Positions 47,803 through 56,313 of a DNA stretch of 64,000 nucleotides are shown here, piece after piece (position 1 is the stretch's first letter; every line of letters begins with the position of its first letter). The DNA is from Nocardiopsis sp. ATB16-24. GTDB taxonomy: Bacteria; Actinomycetota; Actinomycetes; Streptosporangiales; Streptosporangiaceae. Position numbers and translations under genes: made by a program. Below the pieces are notes generated by a model. It was not told the origin of the DNA. It saw nothing but the letters and a program-made list of their open reading frames with translations, and did no database searches. The DNA lies in assembly GCF_030271535.1 (NCBI RefSeq), contig NZ_JASCXJ010000011.1:1-64000 (forward strand), written 5' to 3'.

Positions 47803-49266
47803 GTGTCCGAGTTCGAATTCGACTCGATCATCAAGAACGTCAAGGTCGTGCGCCCCGACACCGACACGGTGGAGGAGGGCGACATCGCCGTGGCCGGGGG
47901 CCAGGTGGCGCAGGTCGCGCCGAACCTGGACACCTCCCTGGCCCCCGAGGTCATCGACGGTCGCGGTCGTCTGGCCTTCCCCGGCGCGGTGGACGCCCAC
48001 CAGCACTGGGGGATCTACAACCCCCTGGACGTGGACGTGCGCAACGAGAGCCGCGCCGCCGCCCAGGGCGGCGTGACCGCCGGCCTGACCTACATCCGCA
48101 CCGGCCAGTACTACCTGAACAAGGGCGGCGCCTACGCCGACTTCTTCCCTGAGGTGCTCTCCTTGTCCCAGGGGCGCGCGCACATCGACTACGCGTACCA
48201 CATCGCGCCGATGCAGAGCAGCCACCTGGACGAACTCGACGCTCTGGTCGACAAGTTCGGTGTCACCTCGTTCAAGATCTTCATGTTCTACGGCGGCTAC
48301 GGGCTGCACGGACGCTCGGACGACCAGGCGTCGTTCCTGATGACGCCGCCCGGGGAGCGCTACGACATCGCCCACTTCGAGTTCGTCATGCGCGCGTTGC
48401 AGGGCGTGCGCGAGCGCCACCCCGAGATCGCCGACCGGCTCTCCCTGTCGCTGCACTGCGAGACGGCCGAGATCATGTCCGCCTACACCAAGATGGTGCA
48501 GGAGAAGGGCGAGCTGGACGGCCTGGCCGCCTACAGCGCTTCCCGTCCCCCGCACTCGGAGGGTCTGGCGATCACCATCGCCTCCTACCTGGCGCACGCC
48601 ACGGACCTTCCCACCATCAACCTGCTGCACCTGACCTCGGCCCAGGCCATGGAGGCGGCCATGACCATGGCCAAGACCTTCCCCCACATCGACTTCCGGC
48701 GCGAGGTGACCCTGGCCCACCTGCTGGTCGACATCGACAACGGCGACCCCGTGGGCGGCAAGGTCAACCCGCCGCTGCGCTCGCGCTCCGACGTCGAGGC
48801 CCTGTGGGAGCACGTGCTGGCCGGCGACATCGACTGGGTGGTCAGTGACCACGCCTGCTGCAAGGAGGAGATGAAGTTCGGCGAGGACCGCGACGACATC
48901 TTCCTGTCCAAGTCCGGTTTCGGCGGCGCGGAGTACCTGCTTCCCGGTCTGTTCTCCGAGGGGCGCCGCCGCGGACTGTCCGAGCCCGCCATCGCACGGC
49001 TCGTCTCGTGGAACCCGGCGCAGCGCTACGGCTTCCGGGACAAGGGCACCATCGCCCCCGGTTACGACGCCGACATCGCGCTGCTGGACCCCGACGTCAC
49101 CTGGACCGTGAACCCCGAGGACTCGGAGTCCCAGCAGGAGTACTCCCCCTTGGACGGCATCGAGATCAACGGCGCGGTCACCGACGTGTTCCTGCGCGGG
49201 TCGCGGATCGTGGAGGACGGCAAGGTCGTGGGCGAGCCCCGCGGCGTCTACGTCCACCGGGCCTGA
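47803..49266 (+). CDS. Hydantoinase/dihydroorotase-like amidohydrolase
   Basis: This 487-aa TIM-barrel metal hydrolase acts on cyclic amides. The metal site PGAVDAHQHWG (HxH at about 66-68), the carbamylated-Lys region TSFKIFMFY (Lys at about 159), the metal His in LHCETAE and HLTSAQAM, and DHACCKEE (about 348) are all where the dihydropyrimidinase/hydantoinase family has them. The GTG start at 47803 is preceded by GAGAGGGGA. Coupled to the FAD enzyme, it most likely opens a cyclic imide, amide or N-heterocycle. Two hairpins follow the stop. Confidence 0.88.
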   Translation: MSEFEFDSIIKNVKVVRPDTDTVEEGDIAVAGGQVAQVAPNLDTSLAPEVIDGRGRLAFPGAVDAHQHWGIYNPLDVDVRNESRAAAQGGVTAGLTYIRTGQYYLNKGGAYADFFPEVLSLSQGRAHIDYAYHIAPMQSSHLDELDALVDKFGVTSFKIFMFYGGYGLHGRSDDQASFLMTPPGERYDIAHFEFVMRALQGVRERHPEIADRLSLSLHCETAEIMSAYTKMVQEKGELDGLAAYSASRPPHSEGLAITIASYLAHATDLPTINLLHLTSAQAMEAAMTMAKTFPHIDFRREVTLAHLLVDIDNGDPVGGKVNPPLRSRSDVEALWEHVLAGDIDWVVSDHACCKEEMKFGEDRDDIFLSKSGFGGAEYLLPGLFSEGRRRGLSEPAIARLVSWNPAQRYGFRDKGTIAPGYDADIALLDPDVTWTVNPEDSESQQEYSPLDGIEINGAVTDVFLRGSRIVEDGKVVGEPRGVYVHRA

Positions 49267-49272
49267 ACCGAG

Positions 49273-49414
49273 GTCGGCCCGGCCGCACGGTGGACTGTGC
49301 GGCCGGGCCGACGTGTACCCGGGGTTCCTTCGCTCCCCCGTCCCCGTGCGTCGCGTGACCTCCTGGAAAGGGTCGTGCCCCCGCGCGGACGGGAACCGTC
49401 GGCGCGGGGGGCAC
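49273..49414. terminator. Two hairpins between convergent genes
   Basis: GTCGGCCCGGCCGCAC/GTGCGGCCGGGCCGAC (49273-49312, 16-bp perfect stem, 8-nt loop) serves the plus-strand operon. GTGCCCCCGCGC...GCGCGGGGGGCAC (49375-49414, GAA loop) serves the minus-strand hydroxylase. Together they separate two convergent units. Confidence 0.8.
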
Positions 49415-49435
49415 GGTTGGTGGGCGAGGGCGTCC

Positions 49436-50641
49436 TCAGGCGCGGGAGGCCAGCATCGAGCTCACCCGCAGGTAGTCCCGGGCGGTCTCGGGATCCGCGG
49501 CGGTGCGGCTCAGTTTCTCGTGGTTCTCCCGGCGCTGGGCCGCCGACTTCTGCTGGAGGTTCTCCCAGTTGCGGTGGGTGGCCGCGCGCACCAGGTTGAG
49601 GGCGACGTCGCGACGGCGTTCGGAGTAGCCCTCCAGCGGTTCGGTGTCTCCGTCGATGGCCGCCAGGATGGCGTTCGCGGCGTCCACGGCGTCGTGGATA
49701 CCGCTGTTCATCCCCATGCCGCCGAGCGGGTTGTTCAGGTGCGCGGCGTCCCCGGCCAGGAGGAAGGGTCCGTGGCGGAAGTCCTCGGCCACGCGCTGGT
49801 GCACGTGGTAGAGCGAGGTGTGGGCCACCGCGTAACCACCGGGGTTGGGGGCCAGTTCCTGTAGGCGCCCCTGGATGGAGGCGGGGTCGGTCACGGAGGC
49901 GGCGTCGGCGTCCTCGGGGACCGGGAAGAGCACGCGCCAGTGCCGCGGGGTGCGCAGCAGGACCAGCCACTCCTCGGGGTCGGAGACGTAGTTGACCTCG
50001 CAGATGCCGGGGATGAGCTCGGTCAGGTCGTCGTCGACCGAGACGATGAGGAAGCGCTCGGGATAGGTCATGCCGGGAAAGCCCACGTCCAGGCGCTTGC
50101 GGACGGTGCTGCTCGCGCCGTCGGCCGCGATGGCCCAGGGGGCACGCCACTCGCGCGCCCGGTCCCCGCCGGTGCGGACCACCGCCAGGTCGCCCTCACG
50201 GTGGGCCGACTCCACGCGCGCGCCCAGGACGACCTCGACGTTGGGCATGGCCTGTAGCCTGCGGTGGATGATGTCGACCAGGTTCTGCTGCTCGCTCTGC
50301 AAGCGGTAGGGGAAGGCCGTGTCCCCGTCGAGCACGGACAGGTCGAACTCGGCGACCAGCCCCTCGTGGCGGTCGCGGTACTGGTAGGAGCGCGAGATCA
50401 GACCGGTCCGGTGCAGTTCCTCCCCGACCCCGAGGTCCTGCAACATCTGCAGGGTGGGCGGGTGGAAGGTGGAGGCGCGGGACTCGGCGAGGTCGCGCTC
50501 CAGGGAGGCGTCCGCTTCGAGGACCGTGACCTCGCATCCGGCCTGGGCCAGGGTGAGCGCGGCGGTCGCCCCGACCGGGCCAAGGCCGATGACCAGGACG
50601 GGGGTGCCCTGCGCGCGGGAGGTGGGTGAGTCGGTGTCCAC
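49436..50641 (-). CDS. FAD-dependent aromatic hydroxylase (PHBH fold)
   Basis: This 401-aa class A flavin monooxygenase has the N-terminal VIGLGPVGATAALTLAQAG (FAD ADP site, about 16-34), the DG motif AADGASSTVRKRL (about 160-172) and LLAGDAAHLNNPLGGMGMNSG (about 287-307). It hydroxylates an activated ring using NAD(P)H and oxygen, and in the neighbourhood of amidases it could act on a hydroxylated N-heterocycle. A GTG at 50641 with AGGAAGGG upstream is the start. A palindrome at 50661 upstream recurs beside the IclR gene, so that regulator probably controls this promoter. Confidence 0.85.
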   Translation of the reverse strand: MDTDSPTSRAQGTPVLVIGLGPVGATAALTLAQAGCEVTVLEADASLERDLAESRASTFHPPTLQMLQDLGVGEELHRTGLISRSYQYRDRHEGLVAEFDLSVLDGDTAFPYRLQSEQQNLVDIIHRRLQAMPNVEVVLGARVESAHREGDLAVVRTGGDRAREWRAPWAIAADGASSTVRKRLDVGFPGMTYPERFLIVSVDDDLTELIPGICEVNYVSDPEEWLVLLRTPRHWRVLFPVPEDADAASVTDPASIQGRLQELAPNPGGYAVAHTSLYHVHQRVAEDFRHGPFLLAGDAAHLNNPLGGMGMNSGIHDAVDAANAILAAIDGDTEPLEGYSERRRDVALNLVRAATHRNWENLQQKSAAQRRENHEKLSRTAADPETARDYLRVSSMLASRA

Positions 50642-50660
50642 TCGGTTCCCTTCCTGTCTG

Positions 50661-50677
50661 TTCTCACAATGCAGGAA
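50661..50677. promoter_or_regulatory. Probable IclR operator, hydroxylase promoter
   Basis: TTCTCACAATGCAGGAA matches TTCTCACAATGTAGGAA at 51561 in 16 of 17 bases. The symmetric positions are TTC--ACA-TG(C/T)--GAA. It lies 20 bp upstream of the hydroxylase start on the minus strand. Confidence 0.7.
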
Positions 50678-50721
50678 CCGAATTTCACCTAACGGGAATG
50701 TACCTCCCTCGGGCTCCGGAG

Positions 50722-51498
50722 TCAAAGCATCCGGTCGACCGCCCCGCTCACCTCCTCGGCCCCCTGACGGACCAGGGTGATGATGCGTTCCCGCTCCCCC
50801 GCGTCCAGACGGAACAGGGGCCCCGCCACACCGATGGAGGCGACCAGGCGGCCCTGCTCGCGCACCGCCGCCGCGGCCCCCCAGATCCCCTCGTCCACCT
50901 CCTCGAAGCTCTGTGTCCACCCCTCCTCGGCCACCAGTGCGATCTCCTTCTCCGTGGGAAGGCGCCCGCCGGTCTCGGGCAGGTGGGAGACCTCCTCGGC
51001 CAGGCGCGCGAGGTAGTCGGCGCGTTCGCGCGCGGGCATGCCCGACAGCAGCACGCGCGCGGCCGATCCCCGGTGCAACGCCATCGGCTGGCCGGGATCG
51101 AACTGCAAGCGCACCGGGCGGGAGGACTCGACCCGGTCCACGCACACCGCCGCGGTGGTGCTCCTCTTGATCAGCAGCGCGGTCTCACCGGTCTGCGCCG
51201 CGAGCCGCTCCAGGACCGGGCGGGCCAGTCGCTCCACGCCACCCCACGCCGCGCGCGCGGCCCGGGCCATGCCCACGACCCGGAAGGACAGGCGGTAGCT
51301 GCCCGCGACCTCGGATTCCTCCAGCAGTCCACTGTCGCGCAGCACGGACAGGTAGCGGTACGTCGAACTCAGCGGGGCGTCGATCGCCTCGGCGAGTTGG
51401 GCGGTGGTCAGGGTGTGTCGTCTTTCGTCGAAGGCCAGGAGCAGTCCCAGCACCTTGCGCGAGCTCTCCGCCCCGCTACGACGTTCTGCTGCCGCCAT
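50722..51498 (-). CDS. IclR-family regulator 1
   Basis: This 258-aa protein has an N-terminal winged helix (about 15-75: VLGLLLAF, LTTAQLAEAIDAPLSSTYRYLSVL) and a C-terminal GAF-like effector domain (about 85-255) with GETALLIKRST and ASIGVAGPLFRL. The ATG at 51498 is used, with GGGAG five bases before; GTG codons at 51501 and 51504 are alternatives. It is divergent from the amidase operon at 51638, and the 17-bp site between them is repeated before the hydroxylase gene. It therefore probably governs both. Confidence 0.87.
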   Translation of the reverse strand: MAAAERRSGAESSRKVLGLLLAFDERRHTLTTAQLAEAIDAPLSSTYRYLSVLRDSGLLEESEVAGSYRLSFRVVGMARAARAAWGGVERLARPVLERLAAQTGETALLIKRSTTAAVCVDRVESSRPVRLQFDPGQPMALHRGSAARVLLSGMPARERADYLARLAEEVSHLPETGGRLPTEKEIALVAEEGWTQSFEEVDEGIWGAAAAVREQGRLVASIGVAGPLFRLDAGERERIITLVRQGAEEVSGAVDRML

Positions 51499-51560
51499 CA
51501 CCACTCCCTTGACGAGGGTTCCCTCTGCTGATTATCTTCTATCAACTATCAAAAAACATG

Positions 51561-51577
51561 TTCTCACAATGTAGGAA
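51561..51577. promoter_or_regulatory. Probable IclR operator, divergent promoter
   Basis: TTCTCACAATGTAGGAA is symmetric at TTC--ACA-TGT--GAA. It lies midway between the IclR gene and the Dabb-amidase operon and is nearly identical to the site at 50661. Confidence 0.75.
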
Positions 51578-51637
51578 TCAGCGCAATCCACGTGGATACG
51601 GCCGCACCTGGCCGTCCCCAGACCGAAGGAAAGCACA

Positions 51638-51934
51638 GTGATCCGCCACGTTCTGCTCCTGCGGTGGAAGCCCGAGGCGACCGCCACCGAGCGGGAGGCC
51701 GCCCTCCGCGGTTTTCGCGAGCTCAGCGGTGACGTTCCCCAGATCCAGGCGCTGACCGCGAGCCCTGACGCCTCCTTGGCCGAGGGGAACGCCGACCTGC
51801 TGGTCACCATGGACTTCGCCGACGCCGACGCCTGGCGTGCCTACCAGGAGCACCCGGCGCACCGCGCCCTGATCGCGACGGTCCTGCGTCCGATCCTGGC
51901 CCAGCGCACCGCCATCCAGGTGGAGTTGTCATGA
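51638..51934 (+). CDS. Dabb-domain protein
   Basis: This 98-aa single stress-responsive alpha/beta-barrel (Dabb, ferredoxin-like) domain carries MIRHVLLLRWKPEATATE at the start and the AWRAYQEHPAHRAL block, as in small dimeric proteins such as olivetolic acid cyclase and EthD-type partners. The GTG start has GAAGGA upstream. It overlaps the amidase gene by four bases and opens a catabolic operon. It could be an isomerase, a cyclase or a substrate carrier. Confidence 0.85.
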   Translation: MIRHVLLLRWKPEATATEREAALRGFRELSGDVPQIQALTASPDASLAEGNADLLVTMDFADADAWRAYQEHPAHRALIATVLRPILAQRTAIQVELS

Positions 51935-52590
51935 CCGGGACGCACGACACCCACGCCCAGGCTCCCCTGACCGCGGACTACACCCGCGCCGGGTTCTTCG
52001 GAGAGCTGGACCTGCCCCGCCGGCCCGCCCTGCTCGTGATCGACCTGGTCAACGCCTACCTCGATCCCGAGTCCCCCCTCTACGCCGGGGTCGAGGACAT
52101 CGTCGACCGCGTCGCCGAACTCGCCGAGGCCACCCGCTCGGCCGGCCTGCCCGTGGTCTTCACCTACGTCGGCTACCGCTCCGACGGGCGCGACGGCGGT
52201 CTGTTCTACCGCAAGGTGCCCGCGCTCGAACTCTTCGCCGAGGGGGCCGACCCCCACTACGGGTCGCCGCCCGAACCGCTGCGTCCCCGCCCCGAGGACA
52301 TCACCCTCACCAAGCAGTACCCCAGCGCCTTCTTCGGCACGACGTTGGCCTCCACGTTGCAGGCGCTGGGCGTCGACGGCGCGATGGTCACCGGGACCAG
52401 CACCAGCGGTTGCGTGCGCGCCACCGCCCTGGACGCGCTGTGCCACGGGCTGAGCCCGGTCGTGGTGACCGACGCCGTGGGCGACCGCGACCCCGGCCCG
52501 CACCAGGCCAACCTGTTCGACCTGGGCGCCAAGTACGCCGAACTGCTCACCACCCGACAGAGCATCACGTGGTTGAAGGACCTGCGATGA
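51931..52590 (+). CDS. Isochorismatase-fold amidohydrolase
   Basis: This 219-aa cysteine hydrolase has the catalytic triad D38 (LLVIDLVN), K128 (LTKQYPSAFFGT) and C161 (SGCVRATALDA). The closest known types are N-carbamoylsarcosine amidase and the maleamate and N-formylmaleamate amidases of pyridine degradation. A linear amide from the hydantoinase-like step would be a natural substrate. ATG overlaps on both ends show tight coupling. Substrate identity (maleamate or another half-amide) is inferred from context only. Confidence 0.87.
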   Translation: MTGTHDTHAQAPLTADYTRAGFFGELDLPRRPALLVIDLVNAYLDPESPLYAGVEDIVDRVAELAEATRSAGLPVVFTYVGYRSDGRDGGLFYRKVPALELFAEGADPHYGSPPEPLRPRPEDITLTKQYPSAFFGTTLASTLQALGVDGAMVTGTSTSGCVRATALDALCHGLSPVVVTDAVGDRDPGPHQANLFDLGAKYAELLTTRQSITWLKDLR

Positions 52591-53498
52591 CCTCCGGGGC
52601 CGTCTCGGCGGGGGCACGGCTGCGCACCCTTCTGCGCGACCACGAGGACAGCGGACCCCTCGTCGCACCGGGCTGCTTCGACGCGCTCTCCGCACGCTTG
52701 GTGGAGGAGACCGGTTTCGCACTCGCCCACGTGTCCGGAGCCGCGGTCTCCGCGGTGTCGCTGGGCCTGCCGGACCTCGGCTTCGTCGGTGCCACCGACA
52801 TGGTCCAGACCCTGTCCCGGATCGCCGCGGCGGTGTCCGTGCCCCTCATCGTCGACGCCGACGCCGGCTATGGGGGACCGTTGCAGACCGCGCGCACCGT
52901 TCGCCGCTACGAGGCGGCCGGTGCCGCGGGCCTGCACATCGAGGACCAGGTACTGCCCAAACGCTGTGGACACATGGCGGGCAAGGCCGTCGTGCCCCTG
53001 GCCGAGGCGGTGGCCCGCGTCGAGGCCGCCGTCCAGACCCGGGACGACATCGTGGTCATCGCCCGCACCGACGCCCTCTCGGTGGCCGGGGCCGACGAGA
53101 CGGTCCGCAGAGTGGCCGCCTTCGCCGCGTGCGGAGCCGACGCGGTCTTCGTCGAGGGCGACCTCGACGCCGTGACCGCCGAGAGGGTGCGCACCGCCGC
53201 GGCCGGCCTGCCCCTGGTGCTCAACGCCTCCGAGAGCGGCGCGTCCGATCCCGCCCCCGCCTCCTACCACGCCGACCTCGGCGCCCGGGTGGTCCTCTCC
53301 CCCGTCGCGCCTCTGTTGTCGGCGGCCCAGGCGATGCGCGCGACCCTGCGCGCCCTGCGCGCCACCGGTTCGTCCGCCGGGACCGACCGCATGCCCTGGG
53401 ACGACCTCACCGACCTGCTGGGCCTGGCCGAGTGCACCTCGCTGGAGGAACGCTTCTCCACGCCCCGGCCCGCGCCCTCCGCCACGACCAGGAGTTGA
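52587..53498 (+). CDS. Isocitrate lyase/PEP mutase superfamily lyase
   Basis: This 303-aa TIM barrel has the metal site DADAGYGG, the IEDQ motif and the catalytic loop KRCGHMAGK with C127, so C-C lyase chemistry is expected, such as methylisocitrate or 2,3-dimethylmalate lyase or oxaloacetate hydrolase. The family's phosphonate branch lacks this Cys. With MmgE/PrpD, CaiB and CitE genes 9 kb away, a branched dicarboxylate is a likely substrate. The start ATG overlaps the amidase stop (ATGA). Confidence 0.85.
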   Translation: MTSGAVSAGARLRTLLRDHEDSGPLVAPGCFDALSARLVEETGFALAHVSGAAVSAVSLGLPDLGFVGATDMVQTLSRIAAAVSVPLIVDADAGYGGPLQTARTVRRYEAAGAAGLHIEDQVLPKRCGHMAGKAVVPLAEAVARVEAAVQTRDDIVVIARTDALSVAGADETVRRVAAFAACGADAVFVEGDLDAVTAERVRTAAAGLPLVLNASESGASDPAPASYHADLGARVVLSPVAPLLSAAQAMRATLRALRATGSSAGTDRMPWDDLTDLLGLAECTSLEERFSTPRPAPSATTRS

Positions 53499-53499
53499 C

Positions 53500-54243
53500 A
53501 TGACCACCGTTCTCGCCCACCGCGCCGCGTTCGGCGTCATCGTGCCCTCGACCAACACCGTCGTCGAGGACGAGTACAACCGCATCCGCCCCGAGGGGGT
53601 GTCCTACCACGCGGGCCGTATCCTTATCGAGAACGGCCGGCTCGACGACGACGACGTGTTCACGAGCTTCCTGGAGAACCTGCGCCTACAGATCGAGAGC
53701 GCCGTCGCGTCGGTGATGACCTGCCTGCCCGACCACCTGATCATGGGGATGTCCGCGGAGACCTTCTGGGGAGGGGCCGAGGGCAACGAACGCTTCGAAC
53801 AGTGGATCCGGGACCTTTCCGGCCTGGAGGTCACCTCCGGCGCCGCGGCCTGCGACGCCGCGCTGAAGGCCGTGGGGGCCCGCCGCATCGGGGTGATCAC
53901 CCCCTACCAGAGCGTCGCCGACGAGGAGGTCCGCCGCTTCTTCACCGAGATCGGCTACGACGTCGCCGCCGTCCACGGTCTCAAGTGCCCCTCGGCCACC
54001 GCCATCGCCGACGTCACGGCAGAGGAGGTGGAGGCCGCCTTCCGCACGGTGGACGTGGAGGGGGTGGACGCCCTGGTCCAGGCCGGCACGAACCTCCCGG
54101 TGATCGGGGTGGCCGACAGGCTGGAGCGGGAACTCGACAAACCCGTCATCCCGATCAACGCGGCCACGGTGTGGCACGCCCTGCGCACCCGCGGGATCAC
54201 CGACCCCGTGGACGGGGCCGGTCGCCTGCTGCGCGACTTCTGA
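53500..54243 (+). CDS. Asp/Glu racemase-fold protein, Cys-less active site
   Basis: This 247-aa protein resembles maleate cis-trans isomerase and arylmalonate decarboxylase: FGVIVPSTNTVVEDE (about 11-25), GARRIGVITPYQS and PVIPINAATVWHALRTRG. The two catalytic Cys are missing: the first site reads M82-G-M-S-A-E and the second Q194-A-G-T-N. A normal isomerase mechanism therefore looks unlikely, and it may decarboxylate, bind or isomerise differently. It lies one base after the lyase stop. The fold call is good, the activity unknown. Confidence 0.8.
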   Translation: MTTVLAHRAAFGVIVPSTNTVVEDEYNRIRPEGVSYHAGRILIENGRLDDDDVFTSFLENLRLQIESAVASVMTCLPDHLIMGMSAETFWGGAEGNERFEQWIRDLSGLEVTSGAAACDAALKAVGARRIGVITPYQSVADEEVRRFFTEIGYDVAAVHGLKCPSATAIADVTAEEVEAAFRTVDVEGVDALVQAGTNLPVIGVADRLERELDKPVIPINAATVWHALRTRGITDPVDGAGRLLRDF

Positions 54244-54296
54244 GCACCGAACACCCCACCGACACCGCTTCCAGACCCACCCAGGAAAACGAGACG

Positions 54297-55982
54297 ATGA
54301 CCCTTCACCGCGTGGCGGCGGCACAGTTCTTCTCCGGCACGGACGTGTCCGCCAACCTCCAGCTCTGCGTCGACCACATCCAACGCGCCGCCGAGGCGGG
54401 CGCCCGACTCGTGGTGCTTCCGGAGAACAGCAACCGGGTACGCGACTACGCCGACCGCGCACAGTGCTGGGAGCTCTCCGAGACGATCGACGGCGCCTTC
54501 GTCAACGGCCTGCGCGAGGCCGCCCGCGAACTGGGGGTGTACGTCGCGGCCGGGGTGGACCTGCGCGGTGAGAACGCCCCCGACGTCCACATCTGTTCGG
54601 TCCTCATCGGTCCCGACGGCCAGATCATCGGCGTCCACCGCAAGCACGTGCTGTGGGACTACGAGTACACCCTCTTCGTCCCCGGCGACGAGCCCTACCA
54701 GGTGTTCGACACCGAACTGGGCCGGCTCGGGCTGCTGCTGTGCGCCGACGGCATCGTGCCCGACACCCCCAGGGCCCTGGCCCTGATGGGCGCCCAGATC
54801 CTGTGCAACTCGCTGAACTCGCGTGGTCCCGACGAGTACCGCGTGCACGTGCCCCTCCGTGCGATGGAGAACCGGGTCTTCCACGTCGCGGCCAACACCG
54901 TCGGCGGCCCCGCCGACGGTTGGCCGTGGATGGGCGGCAGCCAGATCGTCGCGCCCGACGGCACGCGTCTGGCCGACGCCGGCGAGACCGAGCCGGGGAT
55001 CATCGTCGCCGACGTCGACCCCGCCGAGGCCGACGACAAGGTCATGTCGGGGGTGGGAGACCTCTTCGCCTGGCGGCGCACCGACCTCTACCGGCCGCTG
55101 GTCCAGCCGCTGGAGACCCTTCCGGTCGCCTCGATGTGCGGTCCCGTGCCCGAGGACATGCCGTCTCGGCCGCTGCGGGTGGTCACGCTCCAGGTCAGCC
55201 ACTTCCCCAACACCGAGTGGACGATCACCCGCGCGTTGGAGCAGATCGCCTACGCCGGGCGGCGCGGCGCCGACCTGGGCGTGCTGCCCTCCCTGTTCTG
55301 TTTCCGCCCGGGTGAGGAGGCCGCCGACCCGGCCGCCGCGGCGAAGCTGTCCGCGCAGGTGCTGGAGCGTCTGTCGAAGGCCTGCGTCGACGCGGGGCTG
55401 TGGGTGGTGGCCCACCTGGTCGAGGAGGAGGCGGGAAGGTACTACTCCACCGCCTACCTGCTGGATCGCGAGGGCGGGATCGCCCACGCCTACCGCAAGA
55501 CCCACCTGAACTCCGCCGAGCGGGAGTGGGCGACGCCCGGAGACCGGATCGACGTGGCCCGCACCGAGATCGGGACGATCGGCCTGATGGTCGGGGACGA
55601 GGTGTGGGTGCCCGAGGTGGCGCGCCTGCTCACCCTGGCCGGGGCCGAGGTCATCGCCCACCCGACCGACTGGCGGGTGCCCGAGGCCGCGCACGTGGCC
55701 GCGACCGAGCGCACCGAGGAGAACCGGGTGCACCTGGTCTCGTGCACCCGGCTGGACAGTCCGGCCGACGTCGGCAGTCAGGTCGTACGGGCCGACGAGT
55801 TCGCCCCGGGCCAGCCCATCGCGCTGATGCGCTACCCGACCGGGTACTGGTCGCGGCCCGGGTTCGAGGAGCAGTTGCTGGTCGACCTGGACCTGCGGGA
55901 GTCCCACAGCAAGATGATGGGGCACCACCTGGACCCGGTGGCCACCCGTGCGCCCGAGCTGTACGGCATGTTCCTGGACTGA
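54297..55982 (+). CDS. Tandem nitrilase-fold protein, second half degenerate
   Basis: This 561-aa protein has two CN-hydrolase domains. Domain 1 (about 1-280) has the complete triad: E43 (VLPEN), K116 (HRKHV) and C149 (LLLCAD), at classic nitrilase spacing. Domain 2 (about 290-555) keeps the Lys (YRKTHLN), but the Glu site reads LPSLF and the Cys site LMVGDE, so it cannot be catalytic by the known mechanism. It probably hydrolyses an amide, N-carbamoyl compound or nitrile in the pathway. It follows the racemase-fold gene by 53 bp, with AGGAAAACGAG before the ATG. Confidence 0.85.
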   Translation: MTLHRVAAAQFFSGTDVSANLQLCVDHIQRAAEAGARLVVLPENSNRVRDYADRAQCWELSETIDGAFVNGLREAARELGVYVAAGVDLRGENAPDVHICSVLIGPDGQIIGVHRKHVLWDYEYTLFVPGDEPYQVFDTELGRLGLLLCADGIVPDTPRALALMGAQILCNSLNSRGPDEYRVHVPLRAMENRVFHVAANTVGGPADGWPWMGGSQIVAPDGTRLADAGETEPGIIVADVDPAEADDKVMSGVGDLFAWRRTDLYRPLVQPLETLPVASMCGPVPEDMPSRPLRVVTLQVSHFPNTEWTITRALEQIAYAGRRGADLGVLPSLFCFRPGEEAADPAAAAKLSAQVLERLSKACVDAGLWVVAHLVEEEAGRYYSTAYLLDREGGIAHAYRKTHLNSAEREWATPGDRIDVARTEIGTIGLMVGDEVWVPEVARLLTLAGAEVIAHPTDWRVPEAAHVAATERTEENRVHLVSCTRLDSPADVGSQVVRADEFAPGQPIALMRYPTGYWSRPGFEEQLLVDLDLRESHSKMMGHHLDPVATRAPELYGMFLD

Positions 55983-56313
55983 GTCCGAAGGGGACGAACA
56001 TCGGCGGCCATTACCTCGCGTGATGGTCGCCGATGACTTTCACCGAACGGTGGGCGGGGTGCCCGAGCCGTGGAAAGAGAGGTATTCCCTTCGGCTCACA
56101 TGGGTGTTCGGAAAGGGCATTCCCCGCTGTGGGCCCACCAGGGAGGCGGGGCCGTGCTGTTCCGTTTACTGAAATCGCGTTACGGGATAGAATCGACCCG
56201 ACCCCAGCACACTTGTGACACTGTTCCCCTGACAGGAACACAGGTGGGGTACAGACTCCGCCCGCACCCCGCCGGCGGAGCACGTCCGCCCCCGTACTCG
56301 CGAGGAGCACGTC
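55983..56313. promoter_or_regulatory. IclR 2 promoter region with palindrome
   Basis: This stretch holds no gene. At 56222-56240 the palindrome TGTTCC-CCTGACA-GGAACA precedes the IclR gene by 74 bp and could be an autoregulatory operator. A second, weaker GGAAAGGGCATTCC is near 56110. Confidence 0.6.
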
